Shown: positions 1-14,118, counted from the stretch's first letter. The stretch is DNA of 64,000 bases from Daphnia pulex (GCF_021134715.1 NC_060024.1:11036001-11100000); one strand, 5' to 3'. A program made the numbers and translations. The notes: generated from the letters alone by a model not told the origin.

Positions 1-723
1 GACAGGTCTACCATCTTGAATAGTTGATGACCGCCGGAACCTATCGCGTGTCGTTTGATGCTGCATGAACAAAAGGGAAAAAATTCACCCTGTTACATGA
101 TCAACGCGTTTCTACCGCAATAAAGTATGCCGCAAGTAAAAAGATGTTTTGACACCCGCTTTGTTTTCGTTGCTAAGCAGTAAAATGTGTTGAAATTCGG
201 GTTTTGCTCCTCACACCGAATAGATGGAAAGGACTCGGCTCGGATACATAAAGGATCGTTGGTTGCACACAAATACACATTATTCTCTGCGAAAGCAAAA
301 GCTTCATGTCGTATCTAGCATTACCTTTTTTAATGTTTTTTCTTCATTTGGTTTGGCGTTTCGTTCAGTGACTCCTTGTCACCAAAACCCCTCAATGGGC
401 AACACCTCCGCGTCATCTGGGTAATACAAACAATTGAATTTTTTAGCTGTAGCATTTTGACTAACGTGTAATTACGTACCCTCGTTTAAGCCTCGATGGA
501 ATAGCAACCCTAAAGGGTTCAGGATTGTCCGGGCCGCTCAAAGGAAGCGTTGTTCTAGATTTAAATTCTTATTTTAACAGACCGTCCGATTCAAACTGCA
601 GCCAGTCAAGCAGGGGAAGACACTGCCCGACTGACTCGACCAGGGAGATTACCCGGCCATGGTTAAGAGAAACCGGAAAAAGAGCGAAGAGAGCCGAGGA
701 GCAGTTATCATGAGAGAAATGCA
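1..723. other. No gene recognised; start of repeat-rich tract
   Basis: Both strands carry only short open frames with no recognisable protein and no convincing splice layout. The stretch leads directly into a dispersed repeat that also occurs in the palindrome arms on the right side of the window, so it may be the outer part of that repeat unit. Confidence 0.4.
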
Positions 724-912
724 TCATAGTAGGCTTCCGGCTTAGACTCATGACCCTCCAACAGATTTAATCGAATCATGCGCCTAGCAAGTCCCCGTTC
801 GACAGACATCTCCCTCCTGGTTGTCGCAGCGAGTGAGTGACCACTGGCGGGCGTTGGTTATTGGTTAGTTAGGGGAACGGGGCCACTGAAGAAGGGAACC
901 CAGATTATGCAC
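724..912 (+). repeat. Dispersed ~250-bp repeat R1, copy A
   Basis: This is a diverged copy of a repeat found four more times in the window (48,728-48,980, 51,878-52,133, 56,910-57,165, 60,062-60,315). Shared blocks include AGTAGGCTTCCGG, AGACTCATGACCCTCC, AAGTCCCCGTTCGAC, GCGGGCGTTGGTTA and GAACGGGGCCAC, in the same order. It is the only copy outside the inverted repeat. No coding frame is conserved between copies. The GTTCGAC block vaguely resembles a polymerase III B box, but no tRNA fold or A box is evident, so a SINE identity is only a guess. Confidence 0.7.
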
Positions 913-1084
913 GTGTAATTTATCTACATAATTTATTGATCAATCTTGAATTTCAGCTACGTCTTCTTAGTTTCACCGGTGAATCAAGTCTAAGGAACGG
1001 CGGCTAACGTTTCAACTGAAATGAGAACAGAGATTTGAAATAAAAGTCAATAACTGAACGAAACATCAAGCATTACCTCAACGC

Positions 1085-1125
1085 CGGCAGAGGTAGCAAG
1101 AGACGACATATCGACAAAATGCAAC
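1085..1125 (-). repeat. Copy of cysteine-rich exon-like module
   Basis: Read on the minus strand, this piece carries GCATTTTGTCGATATGTCGTC and ends at AG followed by GTAATG, a possible splice donor. It resembles modules in the palindrome near 54,842, 55,406 and 60,905, which also carry a TTTTGCC-type core and end at a GTAAAT or GTAATG donor. In one frame it reads FCRYVVSCYLCRR and then stops. It is probably a decayed fragment of the same repeated unit. Confidence 0.45.
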
Positions 1126-1657
1126 CGATAAAATAAGACCGACAGGCGACAGCCATCAGGCAGCATAGACTATTTTACCCCAACTGTTCAACACTGCATA
1201 TACTGCATGGACACCAACATAGACAAATGACACATTTAAGTGTGATGTTGAACTACAAGTCTGCACAAGTTCCATTTCAGAGCATCTCTCAACTGGAAAG
1301 GGACTGCAAAACCACTGTTCACCAAACAGCAACACCAAAAACAGCTCAAACATCACTGACCATGAACTCCTAAAAAGCAAAAGAACATTAATGAACCAAT
1401 AACATTTTGAAATGTGAAAAAAGGTACAGATAATAAAATTTACTTTAGGGAAAATGAATAATAATGTAAATTTGAAAAGAAACCAGTAAAGAATTATGTA
1501 CATCTACTTCCAATAAGTTATAAAAACTTGGAAATACTGAGTGGGAATTTTTGTTCTAGTTTGATTGGAAGAAAATAAATAAAAAAAATCTCAGTGGAAG
1601 CTGACCAACAATATGGCTTTCTTTAAACATAAACAGTTATTTGGAAGGAAGCAGCTG

Positions 1658-1713
1658 CAGCTCAACTTGAATCGATCACACTTTTCTCATCAGCTGGCTG
1701 CAACAAAATCATG
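1658..1713 (+). repeat. CAGCTCAACTT module, copy 1
   Basis: The sequence runs CAGCTCAACTTGA, then a C/T-rich part, then CAGCTGGCTGCAACAAAATC. The same arrangement recurs at 1,933-1,990 and, in the palindrome, at 60,443-60,502 (+) and 48,544-48,600 (-). It has no evident coding function. Confidence 0.6.
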
Positions 1714-1884
1714 GTAATGATACGACAGCCATGAAGCTAAGACTTTGTCGTGTTCTCAATTTCTGTAACACCATCATGATCCTTCTCACAGCTCTGGATG
1801 GAAAAGCAGATTATGGCATGACTTCATAAAGGATGTCTGCAATGAAATTTTCCATTACAATTTATGACTCACCCAAAGGTAACA

Positions 1885-1908
1885 CCAGACCAGACCAGAC
1901 CAGACCAG
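1885..1908. repeat. (CCAGA)n short tandem repeat
   Basis: Nearly five perfect copies of a 5-bp CCAGA unit lie just before the second CAGCTCAACTT module. The matching place in the palindrome arm lacks this array, so it expanded locally. Confidence 0.85.
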
Positions 1909-1932
1909 CACCATGCACACATCCACTGCATG

Positions 1933-1990
1933 CAACAGCTCAACTTTACAAGATTACACCTTTCACCAGCTGACTGCAACAAAACCATGC
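1933..1990 (+). repeat. CAGCTCAACTT module, copy 2
   Basis: This is the second copy, with CAACAGCTCAACTT, CACCTTTCACCAGCTG and CTGCAACAAAACCATG blocks. It is the copy closest to the palindrome version, which has CACCTTTCACCGGCTG at the matching place. Confidence 0.6.
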
Positions 1991-2375
1991 GCACATAGAA
2001 AGCAATCAAAATAGTTTTGACTTGATCCTGATGTTAAACCTATTTAAAAAAAAAAAAAAATTAGTTCTGAGAACAAAACAACAGAAATAAACTTACAAAC
2101 TGCTCTAACAATGTAGTCCCTAAAAAATTATTTCCTTGTCAAAATACAAGAGTCAAGCAAAAGGATCTATTCTCTGGTCATCAATAAACTTAATCTATAT
2201 ACTTGCTGTAGGAAAACTGATAGAGTAAGGAATTAAGAAGCTGAAGCAGGAATTACCATTTTGACGAAAAATGTAAAGTACACCGTAATAACGTAACGCA
2301 CAACTTTACGACACATTTTCTATCAGTTTCTCGAGAAAAAAAATGGCGGAATTTTCATCTCCAACGAAGACACGC

Positions 2376-2386
2376 GCGCCATCTAG
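2376..2386 (-). promoter_or_regulatory. CTAGATGGCGC motif (possible CTCF-type site)
   Basis: On the minus strand the sequence reads CTAGATGGCGC. This resembles the AG-x-x-GGCGC core known for insect CTCF insulator sites. The same 11-mer occurs on the plus strand at 3,275-3,285. The motif is seen; insulator function is inferred. Confidence 0.3.
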
Positions 2387-3272
2387 AGGACATCATTTTA
2401 GTCGCGTATGAGAGCCAAGATCCACCAACGGGCAACGACTGGACGGAACGGCTGGATTGTCAGCTACTTGCGGTTAGCAAGATACCGGAAGGGCTGATTT
2501 ACGTTTGAGAATGAGGAAAATTCAAGGACACAAACGAAATACAAAATACAAAATACGGAGGGCTGTGGTGTTAGTGTCTGTTGATTTAAAGCAGACAAAT
2601 ATTGACACTGACAGATTGCTCTCTGTTCACTCTGCAATCGAGCACCAAATCATAATGTCATCATTTAACATTCTTGTATCCTAATTCGGCAAGTTAACGA
2701 CATGGGAACAAACACCAAAACAATCCATCCAGCAACAACTGGAAAACCCAGTTTTTCAGAAAGGTTCTAACTAATTATACTATCAGGCTACTTGGAGTTT
2801 GTAGCTTATAATACGTTTAACTAGTCACAGTACATTCAAACACACACAAAAAAAACTAGTTGTCGAAAATGGTGGAAGCAAGTAAAAGTCTTTCGTATTC
2901 ACAGTTACATGTAATAAATGTAATTCCTAATTAGATAGAGAAATAGTTAGCGAAGTAATCCACCAAATTATACAGGGCATTTACACGAAGGACATGGAAA
3001 TGCAAAAAATCGAAAGTGCTAGGATCCTTTTGTTGGGAGAGGTGGAATTAACGTAGGTTAATCGCCGTTATCGGGCTATGGGATGCCTTAAGAAAATTTA
3101 GCTGAATAGTCTCATACAGTTTTATGAAAGAAATATTCTTACAAAAACAATTTTAGCCATTTAATTTATTTTATTTTAATGAACGCGGAAATATGTGGAT
3201 CCAAATGAACAGAAGAACGATAAAAACGAATGATGAATTAATTATTCAAATGAACAGCCGTTTTACCATCCC

Positions 3273-3285
3273 CGCTAGATGGCGC
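3273..3285 (+). promoter_or_regulatory. CGCTAGATGGCGC motif (possible CTCF-type site)
   Basis: This 13-mer contains the same CTAGATGGCGC core as the minus-strand site near 2,376, in opposite orientation about 900 bp away. Both sit at the border between the repeat-rich left end and the long gene-poor region before the homeobox gene. Confidence 0.3.
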
Positions 3286-6058
3286 ATTCGGGCTCCTATC
3301 TGTTTGTATCAAGTTAAAACCTGGACCGAATCAGACCAGGAAGACAGGAACTAAACTGTTAAATTTGCATTATTCACGCCTGCGAATTCAAAACTTTGGA
3401 GTTATTCCTCGTTCTTCTTCTTTCATGAGGAAGAAAACGTTACGAATAAAAAATTATTTCGTGTCCATACAAGCTACGAGTTAAAAGCTACGAGATGAGA
3501 ATCGGTACTGAATAGTAAGTATCTATTAAACCTGAAGGTCTAGGAGTAGTTTGTCGAAATGGTCAGTAAAATTGTTGCTCATTCTTGTGATCATCAACGT
3601 GATGGTCCGTTTATTTCACGATTATTTCACTATTTCCATATTTGGCGCTCTCCTCTTTTTTACTAGCCATCTATTGCCGGTAAACTCAACCATTAGGAAG
3701 GATCAAAAGAAATTTGACGAAAAAAGTAACCGAAATCACGTCGAAAATAAAAAACGTACGAAAAGATTACCACCCGGAGCAGGTAATTATTGGCTGCATC
3801 ATTTGGCCTGTTATACAGGATGAGGTTATACAGGATGAGACAAATGTAATTTAGCTACTGGCCAGCAAATCATCAACTCGATTGACAAGTCCACCTTTTA
3901 TTTTATTTTTTTTCTGTCCATTTCTCTTTCAGCGATGACGGAACGGTGATGGACACACCACACAGTGGGAAAATTTGTAACCTGTAACCTGACCTCTATA
4001 ACTGGATTTCTCTCTGCTCGTCGCTGTTTGCTGGGTTACACATAATTCCTTTTTACTTCGTTCTTTTGCTGGCCAGCTAAAAGCATTTCGATATTCGTTT
4101 TCCCTCTTATCGATCCGCAGCTGAAATGTCCGATTCCCATTGAATTGAATGTTCTGTCAAATGAATCATTGCGTTTTATCCCCGTAGAAGACAGTAGCTC
4201 AGATACATTTTGATTGCAAAAGCTTTTTGATATCTTTCACTTTTTCCTTGTTTTATTTTGCGCACAGCTGCGGACGACTATAATGCGACGCATAACCTCA
4301 GCTGATGGTTTTTCACATACGTACATATATATATACACAAACAGCACACAACATTTTCTACCGATTATGGCTGTTGTCTATTATATGTGTGCACAAAAGC
4401 AACTATGGCGGTAGATATCTATTCTAATTGAATTTTAACGAGCCCGGAGCGCTTATTTCTTTTTTTTGGGGGGAGGGTGGTGGTTAAGACTACATAAGGC
4501 GAGGAAATATAATAATAATAATAATATTCCAACTTTTATTTTTCGTCTTTTTGTTTTTTTTTTGTTTTTTTCTTGGTGCTTGCTCTCCTTTCACGGTTAA
4601 TTCTTTACTAACAGACCAATAAACGAGCTAGAAGAAACAGAAAACAAGAAAGAGTTAAGTGGAGTTAACAACCCGAGCGCAGCAGCAGCTCACAACCGAA
4701 AGAACTAGAAGAAAAGTGACAATTAGACATGTTAATTGGTGTGGGGAACTGACGGTGCCTTTCTTTCTTTCTCGAAATGAAATAAATGTTGTGACTGCAC
4801 TGTACACTACCCCATAGATGTATATATACCTACCTACGAGAGTTTTAGTCCGCTGATTGGCTGATTGCACACCGAACGCACACAGAAAAAAGAGAGCGGA
4901 GAGACGCAAAGCGGCGCCACCGCTCCTTTTTCTTATATGCGCCGATGGCCTCATCAGCAGCGCTCATATTCACATCGTGTTTTACCTTGTCAAATAACAG
5001 AGCGCCTTTTTTTCCCTCCGACTAATAGTCTACTCGTTGGGGGCCGCCAAAATAACAGGCATATCTCTCTCTCTCTTTCGACGTGTGGTTTTTTTCTCTT
5101 TTGTGATGGTATGCTGCTGCTGCTGCTCGTCAGCAGGTCTATAGACTACGTCTCGTTTTCTTGATGACATCTGTTTCCGTTTTTCTCTTTTCGGGGGCCC
5201 CTTTTTCGGCCATTATGTTCCATTACAACAAAACGTGCAACCCGACTAAACAGACTCATTGTGTTTTGCCCTTCTTAAGACTCTCTTTTACATATTGTAT
5301 TGTACATAGGTATATATACTTGTATATAACTGCGAGAGTCTATAGAGATATGGGTAATAGGATTCTATTTCATATTGTCATATCCTGTGTGTTTTGTTTG
5401 GTTGCAACAACAACAATAAGGCAAGACAAAAAAAAAAGTCTTGTTTCCTTAACAGCCCCGGCATTTAGTTTCTTCTTGTACACAAAAATGAATGTCGACA
5501 TGTTTGACTTTGTATTATTATATTAACGTCGTGGGAAATCATCGGTATCGTCCCGCCTCTTCGCCCCTCCGCCGCCCATTTTAATTTAATTTTCTCATAT
5601 CAGCTGAAACCATCCAACCCCCGGAAAAGAAAGGGGAAAAAAAAACTATTGTCCGTCTTGTGCTGTGTGTAATATGCCGCCCGGCGACTGACTGCGGCGC
5701 ATAGTCAGATATTATACACCCAAATATAGATGCCCGGACTATAGCTCTCATCGCATACCATCATTATCAAATAGACGCTCTGACTGCTGGAGACCAGGCT
5801 GGAATATATTTAATGATCTTGATGAAAACTACACCGCAGACACCAGACACACACACAAAACAGAGAGAGAACGGAGAAAATGGAACTATTATTCTATTTA
5901 GGCCTCTCGCAGAAGTTATATCTATTTGTTATAAAGGACGGGTCTTATTAGGCAGCCACCGGGGTCCGCCCACTGTCTGAAACTCGACAGACAAAACCAC
6001 TTGTCCAGTTTAAAAATGAATGAATCAGCAGCAGCAGCAGCAGTGGCGTATATAGCTA

Positions 6059-6076
6059 AGAGAGAGAGAGAGAGAG
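6059..6076. repeat. (AG)n microsatellite
   Basis: A pure AG dinucleotide run of about 18 bp within the gene-poor region. Confidence 0.85.
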
Positions 6077-9000
6077 TCTGGAAAACACATCACACTATAT
6101 GCCGGTGCTGTTTTTGTTTATAGATCTGCCTCTGGAGGGATATAATAGCGAGAAGAGAAGAGAGACAGAGGGCCTATACATGTATACAAGAGCCAGAGCC
6201 TAAATGGCCTACATTATAAAGGGCCTTGATGAATTCACCCACTCTAAAAGCATTCAACATTAAAAGCTTCTTCCAATCTTCTGATATTTGTACCAGCGCA
6301 GTGCTGACGCCAATGTGAGAACGTGATCTGCATCCACATTCCAATAGGTTTTTACCTGCTGTAATCATCATCTATAAATGCGATTTTGTCATTTCCATTT
6401 CATTCGAAATTTTAATTGCATTGAGGCTCTAATTTGGTACGTGAAATTTAAAGCGAATTGAGTTTCCCTCATGATTCTGGTATACACTAGCTCTATAAAA
6501 CTTTGATAATGGATGGGTCTAATAATTGAAAAAGGTCCTCCCCTCACTTCTAGTGGCCCCCCTCCTAAAACTGATTAGCTCTTGTTTAATTGGCCTTGAT
6601 TTATTGATGGTTAAAAGATCTCTTTTCGGTTATACTACCGAAACTGAGCACTGGTGAGTGCCCACGGCAAACGGGCGTACGCCATTCGCTATATAGAACA
6701 AGCGTTCCTGTTCTATTCAATATAAAATCAACTTTAGCCATAAAAACGCTTTCCTCTCTCTCCCTGTGTGTGTGTCCTGTCTGTTTTTCCCTGGCGTCGA
6801 TTCTAATTGAAAGTGACGGGTCCTACCTACCTACCTACCGGTACCTCTGCATTTATGCAAATACTTATCGCATGCATTTTGTGAGCCAACTGTTTTGCTG
6901 CTGTTGTCGCAGCAGTCGATTCCATCAGCAAAGTATGCGGTGATATAGTTGAGGCGGCAAAGAGCCAAGTTGAGAGAGAGAGAGAAAGTCTATGTCGTGT
7001 TAGATCCTATTATTGACGTAGGTGGGATTTGGCGCAGTTAGCCAACAGTAGCAGCAGCTATAGTACTAGCTTGATGTACCGAGTCTTTAATTATTCCATC
7101 ATTTAGGCGGTCTGACTGTCTGACTGTCTACCGGCTTGACTCTCGACACGGGCGGGGATGGCTCCTAGCAGCTCACACAACTTGGTCATTTATATTATGC
7201 GGGACTGGCGCTATTAGCCAACTTGAACTGCTCCTGCTATAGCTCATTAGGCTTCGTTAGCCGTTCATTAACTTGCTCTTATTCTCTCCTGCTTCTTCTT
7301 ATTCTTACTCCTTTAATTTGCCGCCGTGGCGTACACGATTAGGATATCCATCCACCTTTTTACCCCCCCCCCCTTGATGGCACCTCAAGTCTCCCAAACT
7401 CTGTCCTCTTTCCTTACACGAAAGTTGGATCAATTGGCGCACATGTTCGGGATCCATCAGCGCAGAGAGTTGCACGTGAATTAAACTGAACCTTATTATA
7501 TAAAGGCCAGCAACAAATGAAAATGATTCCTATCAATTAATCATATGTGTAGATTTATACATATGCATAGAATAAAAGTTCAAAATGGTGGGCGTCTATG
7601 TGTGCATACAACGGGGGTATATCTAAGCTTTCTGTTTTGTTTAGATGCGCCATGACAGGTGACGAATGATTCAGGACCCTATATACCCTCTTTTTCCCAC
7701 CAACGCCTTTTCCCCCCTATTCTATCTTATTTTTTTTTCCTGTGCGGAATATCATCCGCCGATGGATTTCAATCCCCTCCGCTCTTTATTCCCTTTCTAT
7801 ATTGCTCAGCAGTTCCCAATAGCCAGCAGCTCTCTCTCATGATCAATTATTCAAGTCCATCACACAGAGGAGAAAGCGAAACCTTTAGCCATCGTAATAT
7901 CTAAACATATATGCAGCAGTCATGATTTGAATTGATTTGAATGGCCCGCGCTTTTGAGTGTGAGTGTCTCTGCATACACATGTATAAGCAAATCCTGTTT
8001 TATAAAACACGACATCAAAGTCAAACGAAATGTAAGGAAAAGGGCAGCACATATTGGAGTAGAGAGAATAAAAAAAGAGTCAAGTCAATAACTTTATGAT
8101 CTCATAAAATATACTTGATCACATCTTGAAAATCTCTTTGAACAACTAAAAATTGCAGGCCTCTAACGTCGTTAGATAGAGATGATAACCGCTTGGGTAC
8201 GCCGTTATATATAAATAGAGTCTCCGAGACCATCTACTTTATTTTATTTCGCGTTCTCGTGCTGCTGCTGGGCGCGTCCATTATCTAAAGTAGGTTCTTA
8301 TATAATTGATGACGGATGTAATCCAATGATCCGCAGGGTCTATAATACCGGGGGCAAAAGACCTCAACGGATGTTGACACCGTGCGTGCTGCTGCTGCTG
8401 CTGCTGAGCCCCCTCTCTTATTTCTTCCTTTTGTCCTTTTTTTATCCACCCACAAAAGAGACTCTCGTACGAATCGTATGGACACACACACAACCGACAC
8501 GAGTGCTTGGCTCAAACAACAACAAGAGGCCAGTAGAAGAATAAAGGGAATAATTGATACATAAATACAATCAAAAGAGAGGCGCAAAGGCTCATAGATA
8601 TTCCTGTGGGGGATGAGCCCTCTCCTGATAATATACCATCCATAACAAGGTTTCACAAAACAGCACACACACTCTGTTGGTGCTGCTGGATATAGCCTAT
8701 ACTCCTATACAAACTGCAACATGAAAGAAACATCAGCAGGGTTCAGAAAAGAGCTCGGCTTGAAAAAGGGTGTATACGATCTCATCATTTACCGGCCTCT
8801 TCACGGCCCATCAAATCGATCTGGGACTTTATTATTTGAGCAGCATAGATGTAGCCTATATGCTGTACAGCTTTAACTGCTTTATATAGAGAGAGATCCA
8901 ACCCCCCGAAAAATGTACTACACAAAAGAAGGAGGGGCCTTGATGACCGCAACAGTGTTTGTAGGCCTATATACACACACCCATGGGTGAAAATTCATGG

Positions 9001-12000
9001 GGGGTGTTCCGTTGCAATTTATCGCCAATTATGTACATGAAAAGGCAGCAACCGGGCATATACTATAAGTCAGACCCTCTGATGTTAATGCGTTTTGCCT
9101 TGCTGTGCCCTTACACACATACTCGCCCCAGCCAAACTGACTGATTGCCGCTCATTGTTGGCCGTCTGTGTGCGCTGCACGTATATTATAATATAGTACA
9201 CTAGGTAAAGGAAAACATATGTCGTGCGGTGGTGATTGAGCAGCTAGCCGAAAAACGATTTCGTTAAGAAATGTGAAAGTTTATCGTTTGAATAAAAGCA
9301 CAGCGCACGATTCCGGTTTTTTGGTTAGTCAGTTGAGCTTAGAGAGAGGGGGGGAACTAAGTAGCTTTACACAAATTTACGATAAAAACAGAAGCGCAAC
9401 GAATGCTTCCTCCTATATAACCGCGATAAAAACAGAAAACGAGTCTTCAATGAAAATTCCAATCGACTTAAGATTTTTGGTTTTTTTAACCAACCGAGAC
9501 CCGCTTCTTCTCCGCATTTTCATTATAAACTGACGACGATGTTGGGCTGTAGACTTTTCTTGGTATCGCATTGTGTGTTTCCTTTTATCGAACTTTTCGT
9601 GACTCTGTCATATTTAGATTCGTTGCCAGAGTAAATAGACAACGAAAAGTCCTTGGAATATGACAAAAAAAAAAGCAGCAGCCAAAGGTAGTCGTCGTTA
9701 AATTGCTTGGAATTGATAGGAGACAAGTTGAATGTGTTTCGTGTTGTTTGTAGTAGTCAGCAAGTGAGTGAGCAGTTTGCTCTGTCGACTGGCGTTATCT
9801 TTTATGTTAATACATTTCTGCGTATTAGGCAGCACGGCAGCAGAGAGAAGGAGGAGTTGGGTTTAAAACCGGAAAATGTGCAGTTATAGGATGAGAACTG
9901 TTTGGGATAGTTTGAAATAGAACGACGACGTTTTGACTATAATTTTCACTCGAGCAAAGCGAAAGGATATTGAAACAAACAAGGAGGCAATTTTCTTTCT
10001 GAAAAAAATAAAACTATTAGCACTTTTCCCATAGTCGGAATCCACCTGCGGTTTACACCAGTTATTTCAAGTACACACATATTGAAAAAGGAATGCAGAA
10101 ATTCAACAACATGTAAGGAACCAACCGAAAAATCTCGAAACAACTTGTCATCAGTCTTGTTTGTGCAAAAGAGTCCATTGATATTCCCAAGTCGCATTGA
10201 TTGTAACCAAGTCGATCTGGGTAAATGAATCATTATTTATACGGGCCAAAGTCTTACTTATGAACGGTCTCTATAAACCTCCCTGTCTAATGTACGAATA
10301 GGTAACCTGTTATTGTCAAATCGACTTGTTTAACTACCACAAAAACATATTCGGATAATACTGGAATGAAAATAAGAAACGAGAGATTTCGTGTTCGCCC
10401 GGTTAGAGTCGTCCCATTCAGTTTTATAAATTTTGTAGAGATTGGAATTTCATGGCCACGAAAAATAAATGAAAGAAAGAAGCCTTTTAAAAAAAACAAA
10501 TAACATAAATTTGAAAAAAGCCGCTCATCTTGCACGAGAATGCAATGCGTTGCGCATTGCGGGTTTTTTTGGGAATGATTTAACCGGATTGCGCGCTGTT
10601 GTCGTTTTTCTCGTTTTGTTTCTCTCTCTCTCCCAACCGTCGAAACGGTGGAAACTTGAGACCAGCATGAAGTTATCTGATGCCATGTCGATAACTTGAT
10701 TGCCTCAACATTCATTAAGGCAACGTTTCAAGTATTTTGAGGCATTATATAAATCTATATGGAGACAAACCCGTTTGACATTTCGATTCAATCATCGAAC
10801 GAACCCCCAAAAAGGAGACAAGACAAACTCGATCGGCCCGCCAATCTCTACCTAGTCATCAACAGTCTTGCTATGTAAAGTAAAACTATTGCCACACGAA
10901 GGTTCAACAATTCAACATACCGAAAAGACATCAATAATCAAAAGAAAAATGTTCCCTTTCGTTTTGAATTGCGCGCGCAAATTTTGGGATTCGACGACTG
11001 GGCTTGGGTGGCGGTTCGTTCAAAAAATTCCGAAATGAAAAATCTAGAAAAGACGGTGTGGCCAGCACAGGTCCCTCAATTGTTCAAGATGCACTTTGCA
11101 AACAAAGTGTTATAAAGTTAAAATATTTTTGAATTTGATTGTTTACCCACAAACAAAGTTGTGAGGTATACAAAAACAAGCCTGATCTGTTCTACAAATG
11201 AGTTATTTAATGAAGCCTAATTGAGTCAACAAAAACGGCAAGTGAAAAGGTTGCAGCCACAATCGCCTAGCTCAGTTGAATAATTTGACTTCGTACTATG
11301 TAATGATTTATAATCAACGCCACCAATTAGTCAAAAGGAAGAATAGAGATTAATATTTCCTGCCTTTCAGCCAGGGAAATACGGCCAGGCATCCGCAGAA
11401 AAGTTGAATCCACCAGGCGGAATAGGGAAAAGGAGGTTCTCGTGAATACACCCACACACACATGGGCGTACACGAGGACAGGGGGGTTTAAAGAAAGGGG
11501 AAGAAGAGATCCGTTACTCGATCGACATCGGTGGATTCTCCAATAAAACGGGATGCTGTTTATCTAAATAAAAATTTATAAAATGGGTTACGAGAAATAT
11601 TTGCAGAAGCAGCAAGGAAATGTTGAAAATGAAACATTGGTTAAACCTTAATTGTTAATAAATATGAGAATTTAAGTTTTACATGTTATACACATACACT
11701 AATTTATGCACTGAGTCATGCAACACTCAACTATCTAGCAGGTCACAGGTTGATAAAAGTAACGAAAATCATAACCCAAAAACCGATGATGCTGAGATGG
11801 TTCCTGCTGACATGCCCAGCACAAGCAAAGCTGGCACATCTTGCTGTAATTATAGTTAGCTCAGGCCTAAAAACTGCACAAAGAAAAAGATTATAACATA
11901 GTGTAAAAAACTGCCATGCATTGACAGGGTGGTGGGTGGCTTTACATGATAAGTACTAGTCAGGAACATTTCACAAACTTGGAACAGGTTTCTCTTCTAT

Positions 12001-14118
12001 TTAAGCTTCCATAATAATCATTCTATTTGTGTTCTTAGCTTTATTTACCTGCTAAACAACATGGTCAGAGTGTGTATTGAGTTTCTATAAAGAGCCATGA
12101 CACCAGAAGCACATTTTCGCAATTTCATTTGGTGTGCTGATTTTTCGTTCACAAGCAGACGACACTAATCTTCCAATTAGCGATTCTTAAGATATCGATC
12201 TAGAAATTATTAAAAATTGACCCGCTCTAAATTCAAACTGCTCCGAAACGGTTCTCGCTTGACATCCACTGGACGGATAGGAATTATTTTATAAATATCT
12301 AATACTTCGTCCACTGAGCCCCATATTATTCCTCTAGCATTTTTCAGATAAAAATAAAAATTTGCATGAAAAACCCGCAGATAATTACTGTTAGACCGCC
12401 ACAATAAGACCCTCATATTAAATGGAAAATCAATTCTGTGTGTTTTCATCAGCCCGTGCTGCTAGCGTATAATAGTCGCAATAACTCCAACGACAAGTTA
12501 GAAAAATCTCTTCGCCGCCCATGTCTGATTCGGTCGTTTATCTTCTTCTTCTTCTCTTACCACATTTGCTCTGTATTATAAATATATAGCCTAAAAGGAA
12601 ATGAATATAAATGAGAGAGAGGCGAGTTTTTCCCAATTGCGCATTTCACGATCAGTTCACGATCGTCGTCGCTTATATAGACAGACAGCACCACCGTCGC
12701 CCGTCTTCGTGTTTCTATAATCTTTTGATTTTTTTTCTTTTCTTTTTCAAGTTTGGGGTCGGCTAACAAGGCTTGACCATCTACAGAACCACAATCCGTT
12801 TGTTGGGGTCCGTCTTTCTATAGTAGGACAGTCGTCGTCAATTTCGGTTGATTGACACGACTCGACCGAATATCCAAATCCAGTTCCGTCGGTCTATATG
12901 TACACCTGTTTCTATTAGATATAATAGGGGCTCTCTTTATTCTTTTCGCTCTGCTTTTATTTCGTCAATGACGTCATCATGGCGGATGCTTTTGATTTGT
13001 TTAAAGGTCAATCTGTTTTTTTCTTCTTATATATTCCACATATAACGTCACCAGTTTTGTATGACAACTGGCTTCCGTTTCGGCCCCGGTGACAACTGAC
13101 CATAGTCTACAGCTCGTCCCAAACAACAACAGCACAATCTCAATAGCAATAATAGACAGTGTCAAGTCGACCGTCACAACGAATGAAAACAGCCGAGGGG
13201 TCAGCACTTGATATAAAAGAGAAAAACCAGTTGAATAGCGCGCCAGCCAGCCAGCCCCGTTCTATACAGATATCAGCACAATGTATACATACATGAAACA
13301 TAAGCGTGTGCTTTATGTCTATACACTCACCCCCCTCTGTCTATTAATAACACGACATCTGCGACAGGAGCCTATTATATACATGGCAAACCTCCCCTCT
13401 CCATCAGCCCCCCTGAATATCTCCAAAAGTCAAAAAGTCGTTCGCTTGTTTGAGATATCATTGTATAAAGCCCGGGGGCCAAAAGCAGCAGCTAGAGGAG
13501 CAATCACCATATGCCATGTTATATCCCAACTCTTTTGTGACCCCCAATAATTTTTCTTTTGCTGCCTGATTCTCGTACGTGTGTATATAGTGTCCGCAGT
13601 CATTATAAAACATCTAACATCTCCTCTCTATTTTTTCTCGTTCACAGGTCGGTGCAATATGCGATAATATAACATTTTTGTATTTTTTTTTTTTTCTGGT
13701 TTGAATGCGCGTGTCCCGCCCGGTCAGTTTCGAATAGCCTCAAAGTCTTGTGATGTGGCTGTATAATAATATTACACTCACGCGATCGTCCAAATGGAGA
13801 AAGAAACGGCACAGTTCTTATACATATGAATTGTATGTGTAGGTATACTGTCGGAGAAAACGCGTAATATGTAATACGTGTACGTAGGCTACCTATATAG
13901 TACGTGTCTGTCCTGCCTCCCCCCCCCCCCGTGATTTATTCAAATGAGCCGATGACGTTATGTCCTATGAAGCCCAAAAGCCCTTTTTGGCTGTGCTGCG
14001 TTCGGTTTGTTATTGCAGCAGTGGAAGGACCCCCCCCAAGCGCAGACCCGATGACTTTGTGTGCGTTTATATAACGGCGTACACGACGACGAGCCATAAA
14101 AAGAGCCCAAGTGCTGCC

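Noticed and set aside
1156-1503. 115-codon minus-strand frame rich in Phe and Leu
   Set aside because: Low complexity, lies within repeat-related DNA, and has no recognisable motif.
3551-3823. 90-codon frame with hydrophobic start
   Set aside because: It lacks an ATG at its start, has no homologue I know and no supporting promoter; the later ATG would leave a very short peptide.
6174-6371. Short minus-strand frame with mixed, coding-like composition
   Set aside because: No family recognised, no splice context, and alternative frames are equally open; could be chance or a very old fragment.
8285-8668. Minus-strand frame with poly-Ala and Cys-rich start
   Set aside because: The Ala run comes from a CTG microsatellite; no conserved protein feature.
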